In this document: piece by piece, positions 1 to 8,436 of the stretch | Position numbering within the stretch: position 1 is the stretch's first letter | Layout of the letters: every line of letters starts with the position of its first letter | Assembly (NCBI GenBank): GCA_017557525.1 | Contig: JAFYYN010000005.1 | Coordinates: 1 to 64,000 of the forward strand | DNA length: 64,000 nt | DNA from: Lachnospiraceae bacterium | GTDB taxonomy: Bacteria; Bacillota; Clostridia; Lachnospirales; Lachnospiraceae | Reading direction: 5' to 3' | The notes under the pieces: generated by a model | Told to the model about the DNA's origin: nothing | Database searches by the model: none | Seen by the model: only the letters and a program-made list of their open reading frames with translations | Translations under genes and position numbers: made by a program

Positions 1-7
1 TAGCCAT
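1..7 (-). CDS. Start of a leftward gene, cut by the window edge
   Basis: On the minus strand an ATG (complement of 5-7) is followed by an Ala codon and runs out of the window. It is preceded by a complete AGGAGGT ribosome site (complement of 14-20) six bases away. Only two codons are visible, so the product cannot be named. Confidence 0.6.
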
Positions 8-45
8 GAAGTTACCTCCTGTCCCCGGGACACTACATGACTAAT

Positions 46-65
46 ATTAACATACAATTGTTAAT
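46..65. promoter_or_regulatory. Short perfect inverted repeat upstream of the leftward gene
   Basis: ATTAACA (46-52) and TGTTAAT (59-65) form a perfect 7-bp inverted repeat with a 6-bp spacer. It lies about 40 bp upstream of the start codon of the leftward gene, a position that suits a repressor or activator operator. The function is inference; no protein can be assigned. Confidence 0.3.
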
Positions 66-229
66 CATAGTAAATTCCAGAGAAAGTTTTTCTTAAACTA
101 AATTCAAGTCCAACTGGAATTTAAAATGAAAATTAATTAATTTCCGAAAAAATAAAAAAATTTGGAACCGGACTTGATTTTATGTCGTCTAACCATTAAA
201 GGGCGATTTCAACCGGAGGGACAAGCCCA

Positions 230-417
230 TTCCACCACTTCGTTACCGGTCTCATCTCTTTACGAGAGATGGACATATGGTGGAGCCGTGTCAAATGCTG
301 AGTCAAACGCTGAGTCAAACGCTGAGTCAAACGCTCCTACGGAGCATTAGACGTACTGCGGAGCATTAGACGTACTGCGGAGCATTAGACGTACTTAGGA
401 GCATTCGACGTAGGACG
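230..417. repeat. Dispersed repeat element, copy 1, with internal tandem repeats
   Basis: This segment resembles 35368-35505: both contain GTTACCGG, a TCTCT/AGAGA hairpin followed by GATGG, a GTCAAA block and an end reading ATTCG..GTAGGAC. Copy 1 also carries two tandem arrays. One is a 12-bp unit (GAGTCAAACGCT at 300-311, 312-323 and 324-335, plus a diverged unit at 288-299). The other is a 19-bp unit (GGAGCATTAGACGTACTGC at 341-359 and 360-378, with variants at 379-397 and 398-416). The intergenic stretch 8-504 otherwise holds only the operator-like repeat, a promoter and a hairpin before the next gene. Confidence 0.7.
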
Positions 418-426
418 GTTATCCGG

Positions 427-453
427 TTGACAGGTAAAATATTAGTTTATAAT
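427..453 (+). promoter_or_regulatory. Promoter for the SLH surface protein
   Basis: A consensus -35 TTGACA (427-432) and -10 TATAAT (448-453) are separated by 15 bp, shorter than ideal but with both hexamers perfect. The transcript would start near 460, within a palindromic repeat just ahead of the ribosome site. Confidence 0.55.
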
Positions 454-458
454 AAAAT

Positions 459-484
459 CAATCAGAGAACCGTCCCGCTGATTG
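459..484. repeat. Palindromic repeat family B, copy 1
   Basis: CAATCAG (459-465) pairs with CTGATTG (478-484) around an AACCGTCCC core. The reverse complement recurs at 53598-53623, and an inverted pair at 60740-60798. It lies in the 5' leader of the SLH gene, directly upstream of the AGGAGG site, so the hairpin could affect translation. Confidence 0.7.
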
Positions 485-504
485 GAAAAATTCAGGAGGT
501 ATGT

Positions 505-2751
505 ATGAAGGCAAGATTTTTAGCAGCATTTATGGTAATCGTACTAGTATTTTCAACGTTTACAGGATTTGTTCCATTTGTTCCGGTAGAGGCTGAAAAT
601 GCACTTACAGAAGAGAAGATGAAGGAAGTCCTGATCGAAGTCAAAAGCAAGATTGATATCGGTGACGAATTTACAGAGTTTGACTACAGTTATAATGAGC
701 GTTCAGGAAAAGGGCGTTTCTATTTCAACTGGAGTACTGAGGACAATATGGACGGCATTAGCATTACTGCTGATGATGACGGCCGTATATGGAGCTTTAG
801 CAGGTATGCGAACAGTTCCTACAGCTCTAAGGATGGCGTTCTTCCCAACTATATCGGTGAGGAGCTTATCCCTATGGCAGAGGAATGGATCTGCCAGGCT
901 GAACCTGATCTTAAGGGCAAGCTTGAAATTTCCGGCTGCAGCTACCAGACCTACAGAAAAACATACTATATTACATTTACACGTATAGAGAACGGTATCC
1001 TTCTTAATGACAATTCTGTTAGGATCACAATGGATGCAATGGATGCCAAGGTTCTTTCTTACAGCCTTAACTGGAATTTTGAGGTTTCGATTCCCAAGGT
1101 TGATAATCCTATTGGTGAAAAGAAGGCAGCAGCTAAGGTTGATGAAACTGTTAACATGAAGCTTGAATACAGGCTTGGTTACGATAATGACGGGAATCAG
1201 AAGGTTTTCTTGGCATACAACCCCGATACAACATATGTGGCTGTTGATGCAAAGAACGGCAAGGTTTATACCACCAGGACTTACTGGGGCAGCGGCTCGG
1301 ATTTTGATTATGGCTTCAATGATGCTGCTGAAGCTGAATCAACTGCAGACGAAGCATATGTGGGAAGCAACGGAAAAGAAGTACGCTTAAGTGACAATGA
1401 GATAAAGAAGATCGATGAAGTAAAGGATATCCTCACAAGCGAGGAAGCAGTTAATCTTATAAAGAAGAATAAGAAGTTATATATCGATCAGAACCTCAAC
1501 AGCGCAAGATGCAGACTTTACTGCAAGGATGGCGAATACTACTGGAGCATCAGTCTTTCAGATGACCGCCCTGTTGACTATGACAATTATAATTACTATA
1601 GCAGTGAATGGTACAGAGCAAGCGCTTCTGCATCAGTAAATGCCAAGACAGGAAAGATCATATCCTTCTATGCTAGTACCAGGGACTACTATTCATACGA
1701 TGATGAGGGTAGTGATAAGTTTGTAGCAAATTATACCAAGAAGCAGTGTGAAAAGCTTTTCGAGGAGTTCGCAAAGGAGACAGATCCTGAGGAATTCAAG
1801 GCTGTTAAGCTTTCAGACACTTATGAGAATACGGTATATATTTATAAGCAGACCTACAACGGAAATTACGACAGAGAGGACACCGCAACCGGCGGATATA
1901 CAGTACAGTATAAGAGATATTATAAGGATATTCCGTTTAGCGCAAACGGTATTTCCGGTGCGGTAGAAGCAGTTACAGGTAAGGTTACCAGATACAATCT
2001 GACATGGACTGACGCAGAGATCCCTGAGCCTGAAACGGCTATCAGCGAAAAAGAGGCATTTGACGCATATATCAACTATGACGGATTTGATCTTGTTTAT
2101 GAGTTAGTTTCAAAGTATGAAGATTCAGGAAAGTACTACGGAGTAGATAAGGAAGTTAAGGCTCGTCTGGTTTACAGAACAGCTATCAGCCCTTACTATG
2201 TTGATGCATTTACCGGAAAGCAGCTTACCTGGAACGGTCAGGAATACAAGCCCGCAGGTGTTTCATATAAGTACACTGATATAAACGGAACTAAATATGA
2301 GCGTGCTATCAAGCTTCTTGCCGATATGGGTTACGGACTTGAGGGCGAAGAATTTAAGCCTGATCAGAAGATCACAAATGAAGAGTTTGAAAAGCTTCTT
2401 ACTTCAAACAGATATTATTATGGATACAATTATTATGATGTAGCAGATGAGGATGATGAGGTTGATCCTGAGGATCTTGTAAAAGACGATGAGACACAGG
2501 TTACCCGCCAGGAGGCTTGCAAGCTTATCATTACTTCTATGGGCGGTTCTAAATTAGCAGAGATGGATATCTACAAGACAGGATATTCTGATGAGAAAAA
2601 GATCGCAAAGGAAAATATCGGTGCGGTAGCACTCTGTAAGGGTCTCGGTATTATGGGTGCCAAGTCCGGCAAGAAGTTTAAGCCTAACACTGCAATAACC
2701 AGAGGCGAGGCAGCAGAACTTATGATCCGTACACTGTCTACAGGTTTCTGA
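505..2751 (+). CDS. Secreted YcdB/PepSY-like repeat protein with C-terminal SLH domain
   Basis: A 748-residue exported protein. The start at 505 is chosen because AGGAGGT lies directly upstream and the protein then begins with a Lys/Arg plus hydrophobic signal peptide ending near VEA; a longer reading from 427 lacks this. The mature part holds repeated alpha/beta modules of about 200 residues with a recurring pattern (VNAKTGKI, VEAVTGKV, VDAFTGKQ), typical of YcdB/YcdC (PepSY-like) domains. The last 150 residues contain S-layer homology motifs (YTDINGTKYERAIKLLADMG, TRGEAAELMIR), which usually bind pyruvylated cell-wall polymer. It is therefore predicted to be anchored to the cell surface; its specific role is unknown. 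It stands alone with its own promoter and terminators. Confidence 0.8.
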   Translation: MKARFLAAFMVIVLVFSTFTGFVPFVPVEAENALTEEKMKEVLIEVKSKIDIGDEFTEFDYSYNERSGKGRFYFNWSTEDNMDGISITADDDGRIWSFSRYANSSYSSKDGVLPNYIGEELIPMAEEWICQAEPDLKGKLEISGCSYQTYRKTYYITFTRIENGILLNDNSVRITMDAMDAKVLSYSLNWNFEVSIPKVDNPIGEKKAAAKVDETVNMKLEYRLGYDNDGNQKVFLAYNPDTTYVAVDAKNGKVYTTRTYWGSGSDFDYGFNDAAEAESTADEAYVGSNGKEVRLSDNEIKKIDEVKDILTSEEAVNLIKKNKKLYIDQNLNSARCRLYCKDGEYYWSISLSDDRPVDYDNYNYYSSEWYRASASASVNAKTGKIISFYASTRDYYSYDDEGSDKFVANYTKKQCEKLFEEFAKETDPEEFKAVKLSDTYENTVYIYKQTYNGNYDREDTATGGYTVQYKRYYKDIPFSANGISGAVEAVTGKVTRYNLTWTDAEIPEPETAISEKEAFDAYINYDGFDLVYELVSKYEDSGKYYGVDKEVKARLVYRTAISPYYVDAFTGKQLTWNGQEYKPAGVSYKYTDINGTKYERAIKLLADMGYGLEGEEFKPDQKITNEEFEKLLTSNRYYYGYNYYDVADEDDEVDPEDLVKDDETQVTRQEACKLIITSMGGSKLAEMDIYKTGYSDEKKIAKENIGAVALCKGLGIMGAKSGKKFKPNTAITRGEAAELMIRTLSTGF

Positions 2752-2786
2752 TTTCAATCAGAAGAATGATTCTTCGATTGAAACAG
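2752..2786. terminator. Hairpin after the SLH gene
   Basis: TTTCAATC..GAAGAAT and ATTCTTC.GATTGAAA form a long imperfect hairpin immediately after the stop codon. There is no U-run, so it is a weak terminator or 3' end stabiliser; the stronger terminator follows. Confidence 0.45.
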
Positions 2787-2805
2787 AATTTAAATATAAA
2801 AATAT

Positions 2806-2841
2806 AGGAAGGGTGGCTTTGATGAGTCACCCTTCCTTTTT
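2806..2841. terminator. Bidirectional rho-independent terminator
   Basis: GGAAGGGTG (2807-2815) pairs with CACCCTTCC (2828-2836), followed by TTTTT on the plus strand and a TATATTTTTATATTT tract on the minus strand. It lies between converging genes and should end both the SLH gene and the lar operon. Confidence 0.85.
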
Positions 2842-2898
2842 GCTATTGAACATTTAAGTGTCTTTTACATGGTATCTGTTTAGAAAAACATAAAGGAG

Positions 2899-4191
2899 TT
2901 ATTCACAGGATTTTGTAATAGAATTGGTTATCTCGGAAATGCTTAGATTATTGCTTTGTGATATTTTGATAAGATCATCATACTCATATTTTCTTCGTTC
3001 AACTCCGTACCCGGAAGAAACCTTGCATCTTACCGGGCCGTATTCGGTTTCGACAGTTTCGATTGCCCTGTCAAGGATATAACGGTTCATTGCAGTTTCC
3101 CTGATGCCGATGGTAGTTGAGTATTTGAAAATGGCTTTAACCAAAGCATCCCTGTCATGTTCAACGCAGATAACATTTATCACAGTTCCCGGACGGTTTT
3201 TCTTCATGTAAACAGATTCTGTATAAACATCTCTGGCACCTGCCTCAAAAAGCTTTTCCGTGCAGAAACCGATTTCCTCACCAGTCATATCGTCTACATT
3301 GCAGGAGAGATGAAGTATTTTATCGCTCTGCTGATTTGAGTTAGAATCAGTATTTTTAAATTCTTCGCCGATTAAAATCCTTACACAATTGGCAGCCTCA
3401 AAGTCCTTTTTCCCCATGCCGTAACCGATTTTTTGAGTTATCATCATCGGCTGTGAACCAAATTTGGTCGCAAAATGCTTAAGTAAAGCGGCACCGGTAG
3501 GAGTACAGAGCTCACCTTTGATGTTTCCGCCATAGGTAGGCACGTCTTTAAGTATATATGCAGTGGCCGGAGCCGGTACGGGCAGGACCCCATGGGCACA
3601 TTTTACCTGACCGGAGCCAACATGGACAGGTGAAACAACTATGTTTAGAGGTGCAAGCTTTCTGATCAGATAACATACTGCTGAAATATCTGCTATGGCA
3701 TCCATATTTCCAACTTCGTGAAAATGAATCTCTGTCACGGGACGACCATGAGCTACACTTTCTGCTTCGGCGATTAAATTGTAAACATTAATTATATCAT
3801 GTTTTATCTCATCAGAAACATGCAGGTGATCATTTACAATATGTTCGATATCTGCCATTGATGTATGATGGTGATGATGGTGGTCATGTTCATGCTCGTG
3901 GTGGTGATCGTGATGATGGTGCTCAGGCTCATGTTCATGTTCAAGTTCGTGATCATGGTGGTGCTCATGCACATCCTCAGATTTTTCTTCTGCGCCATTA
4001 ACAAGTACCTTCATATGCGTTCCAACTATACCGCATTTTACGGATTCTTCGGCTATAAAGGTGACGTTGGGGACACCGATAGCATTTAATTCTGTTACTA
4101 TTTGGTTTTTATCAGGAAATAACTCTATTAAAGCCGCTGTAAGCATATCCCCTGCTGCTCCCATATTGCAGTCTATATATAAATTATTCAT
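2899..4191 (-). CDS. larC: LarC, nickel insertion into the pincer cofactor
   Basis: A 430-residue LarC, the CTP-dependent cyclometallase that inserts nickel into the pyridinium bis-thiocarboxylate mononucleotide made by LarB and LarE. The N-terminus (NMGAAGDMLTAAL) is the family signature. A His/Asp/Glu-rich stretch at residues 75-109, mostly HH, DH and EH pairs, probably binds or stores nickel. In Lactiplantibacillus plantarum LarC1 and LarC2 are joined by programmed frameshifting; here the whole protein is one uninterrupted frame. The ribosome site AGGAGGC lies 13 nt upstream of the ATG, rather far. It is the last gene of the minus-strand cluster, 47 bp after larB. Confidence 0.93.
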   Translation of the reverse strand: MNNLYIDCNMGAAGDMLTAALIELFPDKNQIVTELNAIGVPNVTFIAEESVKCGIVGTHMKVLVNGAEEKSEDVHEHHHDHELEHEHEPEHHHHDHHHEHEHDHHHHHHTSMADIEHIVNDHLHVSDEIKHDIINVYNLIAEAESVAHGRPVTEIHFHEVGNMDAIADISAVCYLIRKLAPLNIVVSPVHVGSGQVKCAHGVLPVPAPATAYILKDVPTYGGNIKGELCTPTGAALLKHFATKFGSQPMMITQKIGYGMGKKDFEAANCVRILIGEEFKNTDSNSNQQSDKILHLSCNVDDMTGEEIGFCTEKLFEAGARDVYTESVYMKKNRPGTVINVICVEHDRDALVKAIFKYSTTIGIRETAMNRYILDRAIETVETEYGPVRCKVSSGYGVERRKYEYDDLIKISQSNNLSISEITNSITKSCE

Positions 4192-4238
4192 ATTATCCGC
4201 TTGTGCCTCCTACTATTAAAAAATTAAGTTGTGTTTGT

Positions 4239-5000
4239 TTAAACATCTGTTTTCGGTGACATATGATTTATCATATGGGCCAGGTAACCTGCCCCAAAGC
4301 CGTTATCGATATTAACGACCGAAACTCCGCTTGCACAGGAGTTTAACATTGATAAAAGTGCGGAAAGCCCGTTAAATGAGGCACCGTATCCTACGCTGGT
4401 GGGTACTGCTATAACAGGACAGTCTGCAAGTCCTCCGATCACGCTTGCAAGTGCTCCTTCCATACCTGCTATAGCAATTATCACGCTGGCATTCATTACG
4501 ACATCAAGCTTTGACAGCAGCCTGTGCAGCCCGGCAACCCCAACATCATAAAGCCTCACAACCTCGTTACCAAACATTTCTGCAGTTACGGCAGCTTCCT
4601 CCGCAACAGGAATATCACTTGTGCCGCCCGTGGCGACTACTACTATCCCTAATCCGTCTGCGTTGGCACGTTTACCGATAATACCAATCCTTGCCTGCTC
4701 GATATACTCCAGAGGTAATTCTGCTTTAATCTCATCAGCACTTTCTTTGGAAAGTCTTGTGATCAGGATATTAGGCTCACCATTTTCCAGCATGGTTTTA
4801 CCTATCCCTATTATCTGTTTTGGCGTCTTACCAGCTCCGTATATTACTTCTGCCACGCCCTGCCTCAGGGCTCTGTGCGTATCTACCTGTGCATAACCGA
4901 TATCCTCAAACGGCTTTAGCTTAAGTTTAAGCAGAACTTCATCTACTGAAATCTCTTTGTTTGAAAGCTTTTCAAGTAACTGTCTGGTTTCATTTTCCAT
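4239..5000 (-). CDS. larB: LarB, NaAD carboxylase/hydrolase
   Basis: A 253-residue LarB, which carboxylates the pyridinium ring of nicotinic acid adenine dinucleotide and cleaves the phosphoanhydride, giving the LarE substrate. The C-terminal half is PurE-like: ATGGTSDIPVAEEA at about 123-136, IAGMEGALASVIGG at 177-190 and CASGVSVVNIDNGFGAG from Cys222. This cysteine sits where the catalytic Cys of characterised LarB enzymes lies. It sits between larE (77 bp upstream) and larC. The length is normal for the family. Confidence 0.94.
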   Translation of the reverse strand: MENETRQLLEKLSNKEISVDEVLLKLKLKPFEDIGYAQVDTHRALRQGVAEVIYGAGKTPKQIIGIGKTMLENGEPNILITRLSKESADEIKAELPLEYIEQARIGIIGKRANADGLGIVVVATGGTSDIPVAEEAAVTAEMFGNEVVRLYDVGVAGLHRLLSKLDVVMNASVIIAIAGMEGALASVIGGLADCPVIAVPTSVGYGASFNGLSALLSMLNSCASGVSVVNIDNGFGAGYLAHMINHMSPKTDV

Positions 5001-5077
5001 TTGCTAATCTGTCCTTTGTATGTTGGGTTATGTTTGCAATATCTTGAAAAAACTTGTGTTTTTTTACTTCCTTAGTT

Positions 5078-5821
5078 TTATCTGGGTTTTAGATCCAGGG
5101 ATATGGTCTTAAAATACGGCTGTAATCCATTATAAATAGCAGTTCTGTTTTCTGCAGCTTTCATCCACTGATCTTCCGGGATCTCAAGTCGTGCATGCCC
5201 GTCCAGAGTCCTAACTCTAAAATCGGTATATCCCATGGAAAACAGGTAGTCTTCAGCACTTTCTATGTTTTTGAGTTTTTCAGCAGTGATTATCTCGTTT
5301 ACTGCTATCCTTGTGGCGAGGCATGCGTAAGCCGGTTTGTCCCATGTGAAAAGTCCGGCCTCCTTAGAAAGTCTTCTGATCTCGTTCTTGGTAAGACCGC
5401 ATTCCCTGAGCGGAGATTTTACTTTAAGCTCGGTTAAAGCCTTCATGCCCGGCCGGTCATCTGCCCTGTCTGAAGCATTGGTCCCATCAAGCACAGTATT
5501 AAAACCATCAGCTAATGCATTTTTAAGGATCAACGAAAAGATCTGTCTTTTGCAGAAATAACAGCGGTTTTGAGGGTTTCCTGACACATTATCATCTTTA
5601 AGGACATGTGCTTCAAGTACCTTTAGATCAGCATTCAGTTCCTTAGCCAGTCTCATAGCATCCCTTAATTCAAATTCCGGCTGGAATTCGCTTTTTACAT
5701 AGTAAGCCCTGCACCTTGACGCATATTTTAAAGATGCATACAAAAGATATGCCGAATCCACTCCTCCGGAAAATGCTATTGCGACTTCCGGATTTTCCTC
5801 AAAAAAAGTCTTTAAATCCAT
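5078..5821 (-). CDS. larE: LarE, ATP-dependent sulfur insertase
   Basis: A 247-residue PP-loop enzyme that adenylates and then thiolates the LarB product. SGGVDS (18-23) is the pyrophosphate loop. Three cysteines stand out: Cys87 and Cys90 in NRCYFCK, and Cys167 in ACLATR. Known LarE proteins either sacrifice a single cysteine sulfur or use three cysteines to hold a [4Fe-4S] cluster. The CxxC plus distal Cys here fits the cluster type, but that is inference. It starts 3 bp after the upstream methyltransferase stop, with GAGGA inside the end of that gene, so the two are probably translationally coupled. Confidence 0.93.
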   Translation of the reverse strand: MDLKTFFEENPEVAIAFSGGVDSAYLLYASLKYASRCRAYYVKSEFQPEFELRDAMRLAKELNADLKVLEAHVLKDDNVSGNPQNRCYFCKRQIFSLILKNALADGFNTVLDGTNASDRADDRPGMKALTELKVKSPLRECGLTKNEIRRLSKEAGLFTWDKPAYACLATRIAVNEIITAEKLKNIESAEDYLFSMGYTDFRVRTLDGHARLEIPEDQWMKAAENRTAIYNGLQPYFKTISLDLKPR

Positions 5822-5824
5822 ACT

Positions 5825-6457
5825 TTATCCTCGATATTTCCCGGCAACCTGGTACATCCTGTCGTCAGAGATTAAAGTAGTTACATCAAGGTATTTCTCA
5901 AAAATTAAAGCAAGCTCCTCCGCGCTCATTAGCCCGTTTGATACATGAGAAGCACTTCCTTTATGATGAGAATTTATCTTTTCCCTGCTCATACCGTGTG
6001 CAATTGTAAGTATCCCGTTAGGCTTTATTTTTTTAGAAAGAGTAGAAACCAGCCTGTCGGGATCGGGGAAATGAGGAAAGGCATTATAAACTACTATGCA
6101 GTCAAACTGTCTACCAAAATCATAAACTTCGACATCTCCGCAAATGATGGATATTGCAGGTTGTTTGTGGTCTGTGCAGTTATTATGTGAGGATATGTCG
6201 GCATTCTCCAATTTATTCCTGGCAATTTCTATCATCTTTGGAGAAATGTCTATTGCGGTTAGCGAAGCTACATCCCTTGAAAAGTAATCCGGAAAGAGGA
6301 CTCCTGTTCCGCATGCCACATCTAAAATGTCTTTGCCCTGCTTTACACCTGCATTGTCAAGGATAAGACCGATCACATCATCGTATCTTATCATATCCGC
6401 ATCCCAATTCGGTGCCAGACGGTCAAAAAATTCGATTACTTCGTTAGTGTTTATCAT
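5825..6457 (-). CDS. Class I SAM-dependent methyltransferase heading the lar cluster
   Basis: A 210-residue Rossmann-fold methyltransferase. The SAM-binding motif I is ILDVACGTGVLFPDY, followed by an acidic motif II (LTAIDIS) and a motif IV region (DCIVVYNAFPHF). I start it at the ATG at 6457 because family members usually begin close to a FFDRLAPNWD motif; a GTG 42 bp upstream (6499) is also possible, and neither has a clear ribosome site. It abuts larE by 3 bp and shares the promoter. The substrate is unknown. A role in the metal or pincer cofactor pathway is suggested only by position. Confidence 0.8.
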   Translation of the reverse strand: MINTNEVIEFFDRLAPNWDADMIRYDDVIGLILDNAGVKQGKDILDVACGTGVLFPDYFSRDVASLTAIDISPKMIEIARNKLENADISSHNNCTDHKQPAISIICGDVEVYDFGRQFDCIVVYNAFPHFPDPDRLVSTLSKKIKPNGILTIAHGMSREKINSHHKGSASHVSNGLMSAEELALIFEKYLDVTTLISDDRMYQVAGKYRG

Positions 6458-6520
6458 ATGACGTTTAATTAAACCCTTATAAATATTTATTTTGTTCACT
6501 ACTTAATATTCTTAAGGTAA

Positions 6521-6549
6521 ATTATACTCGATTATATGTACTAAAACAA
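6521..6549 (-). promoter_or_regulatory. Promoter of the methyltransferase-larEBC operon
   Basis: Read on the minus strand, TTGTTT (6549-6544), a 17-bp spacer and a perfect TATAAT (6526-6521). The start would be near 6514. It is divergent from the promoter of the HerA-like ATPase, with no visible operator between them. Confidence 0.65.
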
Positions 6550-6560
6550 TGGTTTTTTTT

Positions 6561-6589
6561 GCTTGATTTATTCTTGGTTTTGGTATAAT
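6561..6589 (+). promoter_or_regulatory. Promoter of the HerA-like ATPase gene
   Basis: An extended -10, TGGTATAAT, with TATAAT at 6584-6589. A -35-like GCTTGA lies 17 bp upstream at 6561-6566. Transcription would begin near 6596, which rules out the ATG at 6601 and supports the start at 6631. Confidence 0.6.
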
Positions 6590-6630
6590 ATTTATTATAT
6601 ATGTTCATAAAACAAATGCGGAGGTATTAT

Positions 6631-8415
6631 ATGTATTGTGATGGGAAAATCTTGATAGGAAAATCAGGGGACGAAGATATTTATATATATCCTAAGATGG
6701 CTAACCGCCACGGACTTATAGCAGGAGCCACAGGTACAGGTAAGACCGTATCCTTAAAGGTTATGGCGGAATCGTTCAGTGACATAGGAGTGCCGGTATT
6801 CCTTGCTGATGTAAAGGGTGACCTTTCAGGTATGTGCCAGCCCGGCGTTGAGGGTGGCAGTGCCATGGAGCGTGTACAGAAGATGGGGCTGTTCGACCGT
6901 GGCTTTACATTTAAGAGTTTTCCTTCAAACTACTGGGATGTTTATGTGGAAAAGGGCATGCCTCTTCGTACCACCGTTTCGGAGATGGGTCCGTTGCTCC
7001 TTGCACGTATTTTAGAGCTTAATGAAACCCAGACAGATATACTTACCGTAATTTTCAAGATAGCAGATGATGAAGGTCTGCTTCTTATAGATACAAAGGA
7101 CCTTCGTGCAATGCTCCAGTTTGTCAGCGAGCATTCAAAGGATTACAGCAGGCAGTATGGAAATATGTCAACTACCAGTATCGCATCCATCACAAGAGCT
7201 GTCATAGCTCTTGAGTCAGAGGGTGGCGAGGGCTTTATAGGTGAGCCTGCACTTAATATCCGTGACTGGCTGGCTACCGATTATAACGGCAAGGGCATGA
7301 TACAGATCCTTGACTGTCAGAAGCTTATACTTCATCCTAAGATGTACTCAACATTCCTTCTCTGGCTTATGTCCGAGCTTTATGAAACATTGCCCGAGGT
7401 TGGTGATCTTGACAGACCTAAGATGGTATTTTTCTTTGATGAAGCCCATATGCTGTTTAATTCGGCGTCAAAGGCTCTCTTAGAAAAGATTGAGCAGGTA
7501 GTAAAACTTATCCGTTCAAAGGGCGTAGGCATTTATTTTATAACTCAGAATCCTAAGGATATCCCTGACGGAGTACTTGCCCAGCTCGGAAATAAGATAC
7601 AGCATGCACTCCGTGCATACACTCCGGCAGATCAGAAGGGCTTAAAGGCAGCAGCTTCATCCTTCAGGGAAAATCCCGAGTTTAATACTTTGGAGACTCT
7701 CCAGGAGCTTGGAACAGGCGAGGCACTTGTTTCCGTTCTTGATGAAAAAGGTATTCCGACCATTGTAAAACGTGCGAAAATCCTTCCTCCCCAGAGTTAT
7801 ATGGGCATGATAGACGACGGAGAACGTCAGAGACAGATAAATTCCTGTATGCTGTTTACAAAGTATCAGGAGACATTCGACAGGGATTCTGCATTTGAAT
7901 TCTTCCAGAGATTAAATATCGAACAGCAGGAAGCAAATGAGGCAGCTTTAGCAGAAATGCAGCGCGCAAAAGAAGAGGAGCTTGCAAGAAAGCAGGCCGA
8001 AAAGGAAGAACTCTTAAAGCAGAAGGAAGAAGAACGTGCCGCTAAGGAACAGGCAAAGGCTGACGAACGTGCTGCCCGTGAACAGCAGAGGGAAGAGGAA
8101 CGTTTAGCCCGCGAGCAGGCAAAGGCGGAGGAAAGAGCATACAAAGAACAGCTTAAGGCTCAGGAAAAGCTCTTAAAGGAACAGCAGAAGGCACAGGAAA
8201 AGGCCTTAAAGGAAGCTCAGAAGGAAAAGGACAGACAGGACAGGGCAGTTCGTAATGCAATTAAGGGTACTGCATCAGCGGCCACAGGTACTATCGGACG
8301 TGAAGTTGGAAAGAGCTTAGGTTCTTCATTCGGTTCGTTCGGAAAGACTCTGGGAGGGAATGTCGGAGCATCACTCGGACGTGGTATCATAGGTACTTTG
8401 TTTGCTAAGAAATGA
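6631..8415 (+). CDS. HerA-like ATPase of the DUF853 (YjgR) family
   Basis: A 594-residue P-loop ATPase of the HerA/FtsK superfamily, DUF853 group. Walker A is GATGTGKT (32-39), followed by the family phrase LADVKGDLSGM; the Walker B region reads MVFFFDEAHMLF. The start at 6631 follows GGAGG with proper spacing. Residues from about 440 to 540 are a highly charged heptad-rich coiled coil (repeated AKAEERA and KEQ blocks), and the final 40 residues are rich in Gly and Ser (GKSLGSSFGSFGKTLGG). The cellular role of this family is not established; DNA or protein translocation is assumed by homology. Confidence 0.85.
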   Translation: MYCDGKILIGKSGDEDIYIYPKMANRHGLIAGATGTGKTVSLKVMAESFSDIGVPVFLADVKGDLSGMCQPGVEGGSAMERVQKMGLFDRGFTFKSFPSNYWDVYVEKGMPLRTTVSEMGPLLLARILELNETQTDILTVIFKIADDEGLLLIDTKDLRAMLQFVSEHSKDYSRQYGNMSTTSIASITRAVIALESEGGEGFIGEPALNIRDWLATDYNGKGMIQILDCQKLILHPKMYSTFLLWLMSELYETLPEVGDLDRPKMVFFFDEAHMLFNSASKALLEKIEQVVKLIRSKGVGIYFITQNPKDIPDGVLAQLGNKIQHALRAYTPADQKGLKAAASSFRENPEFNTLETLQELGTGEALVSVLDEKGIPTIVKRAKILPPQSYMGMIDDGERQRQINSCMLFTKYQETFDRDSAFEFFQRLNIEQQEANEAALAEMQRAKEEELARKQAEKEELLKQKEEERAAKEQAKADERAAREQQREEERLAREQAKAEERAYKEQLKAQEKLLKEQQKAQEKALKEAQKEKDRQDRAVRNAIKGTASAATGTIGREVGKSLGSSFGSFGKTLGGNVGASLGRGIIGTLFAKK

Positions 8416-8436
8416 TAATATATTTAGGAGGCAGAA

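Noticed and set aside
162-350. Open frame of 62 codons upstream of the SLH gene
   Set aside because: It runs through the tandem repeats (giving SNAE repeats), has no ribosome site and no family resemblance.
288-416. Tandem arrays as a possible CRISPR
   Set aside because: The 12-bp and 19-bp units are contiguous with no spacers, and no cas genes are near.
3865-4089. Plus-strand open frame rich in Met and Val
   Set aside because: It is the antisense of the His-rich stretch of larC.
2899-4191. Programmed frameshift in larC
   Set aside because: The frame is continuous from start to stop, so no frameshift is needed.
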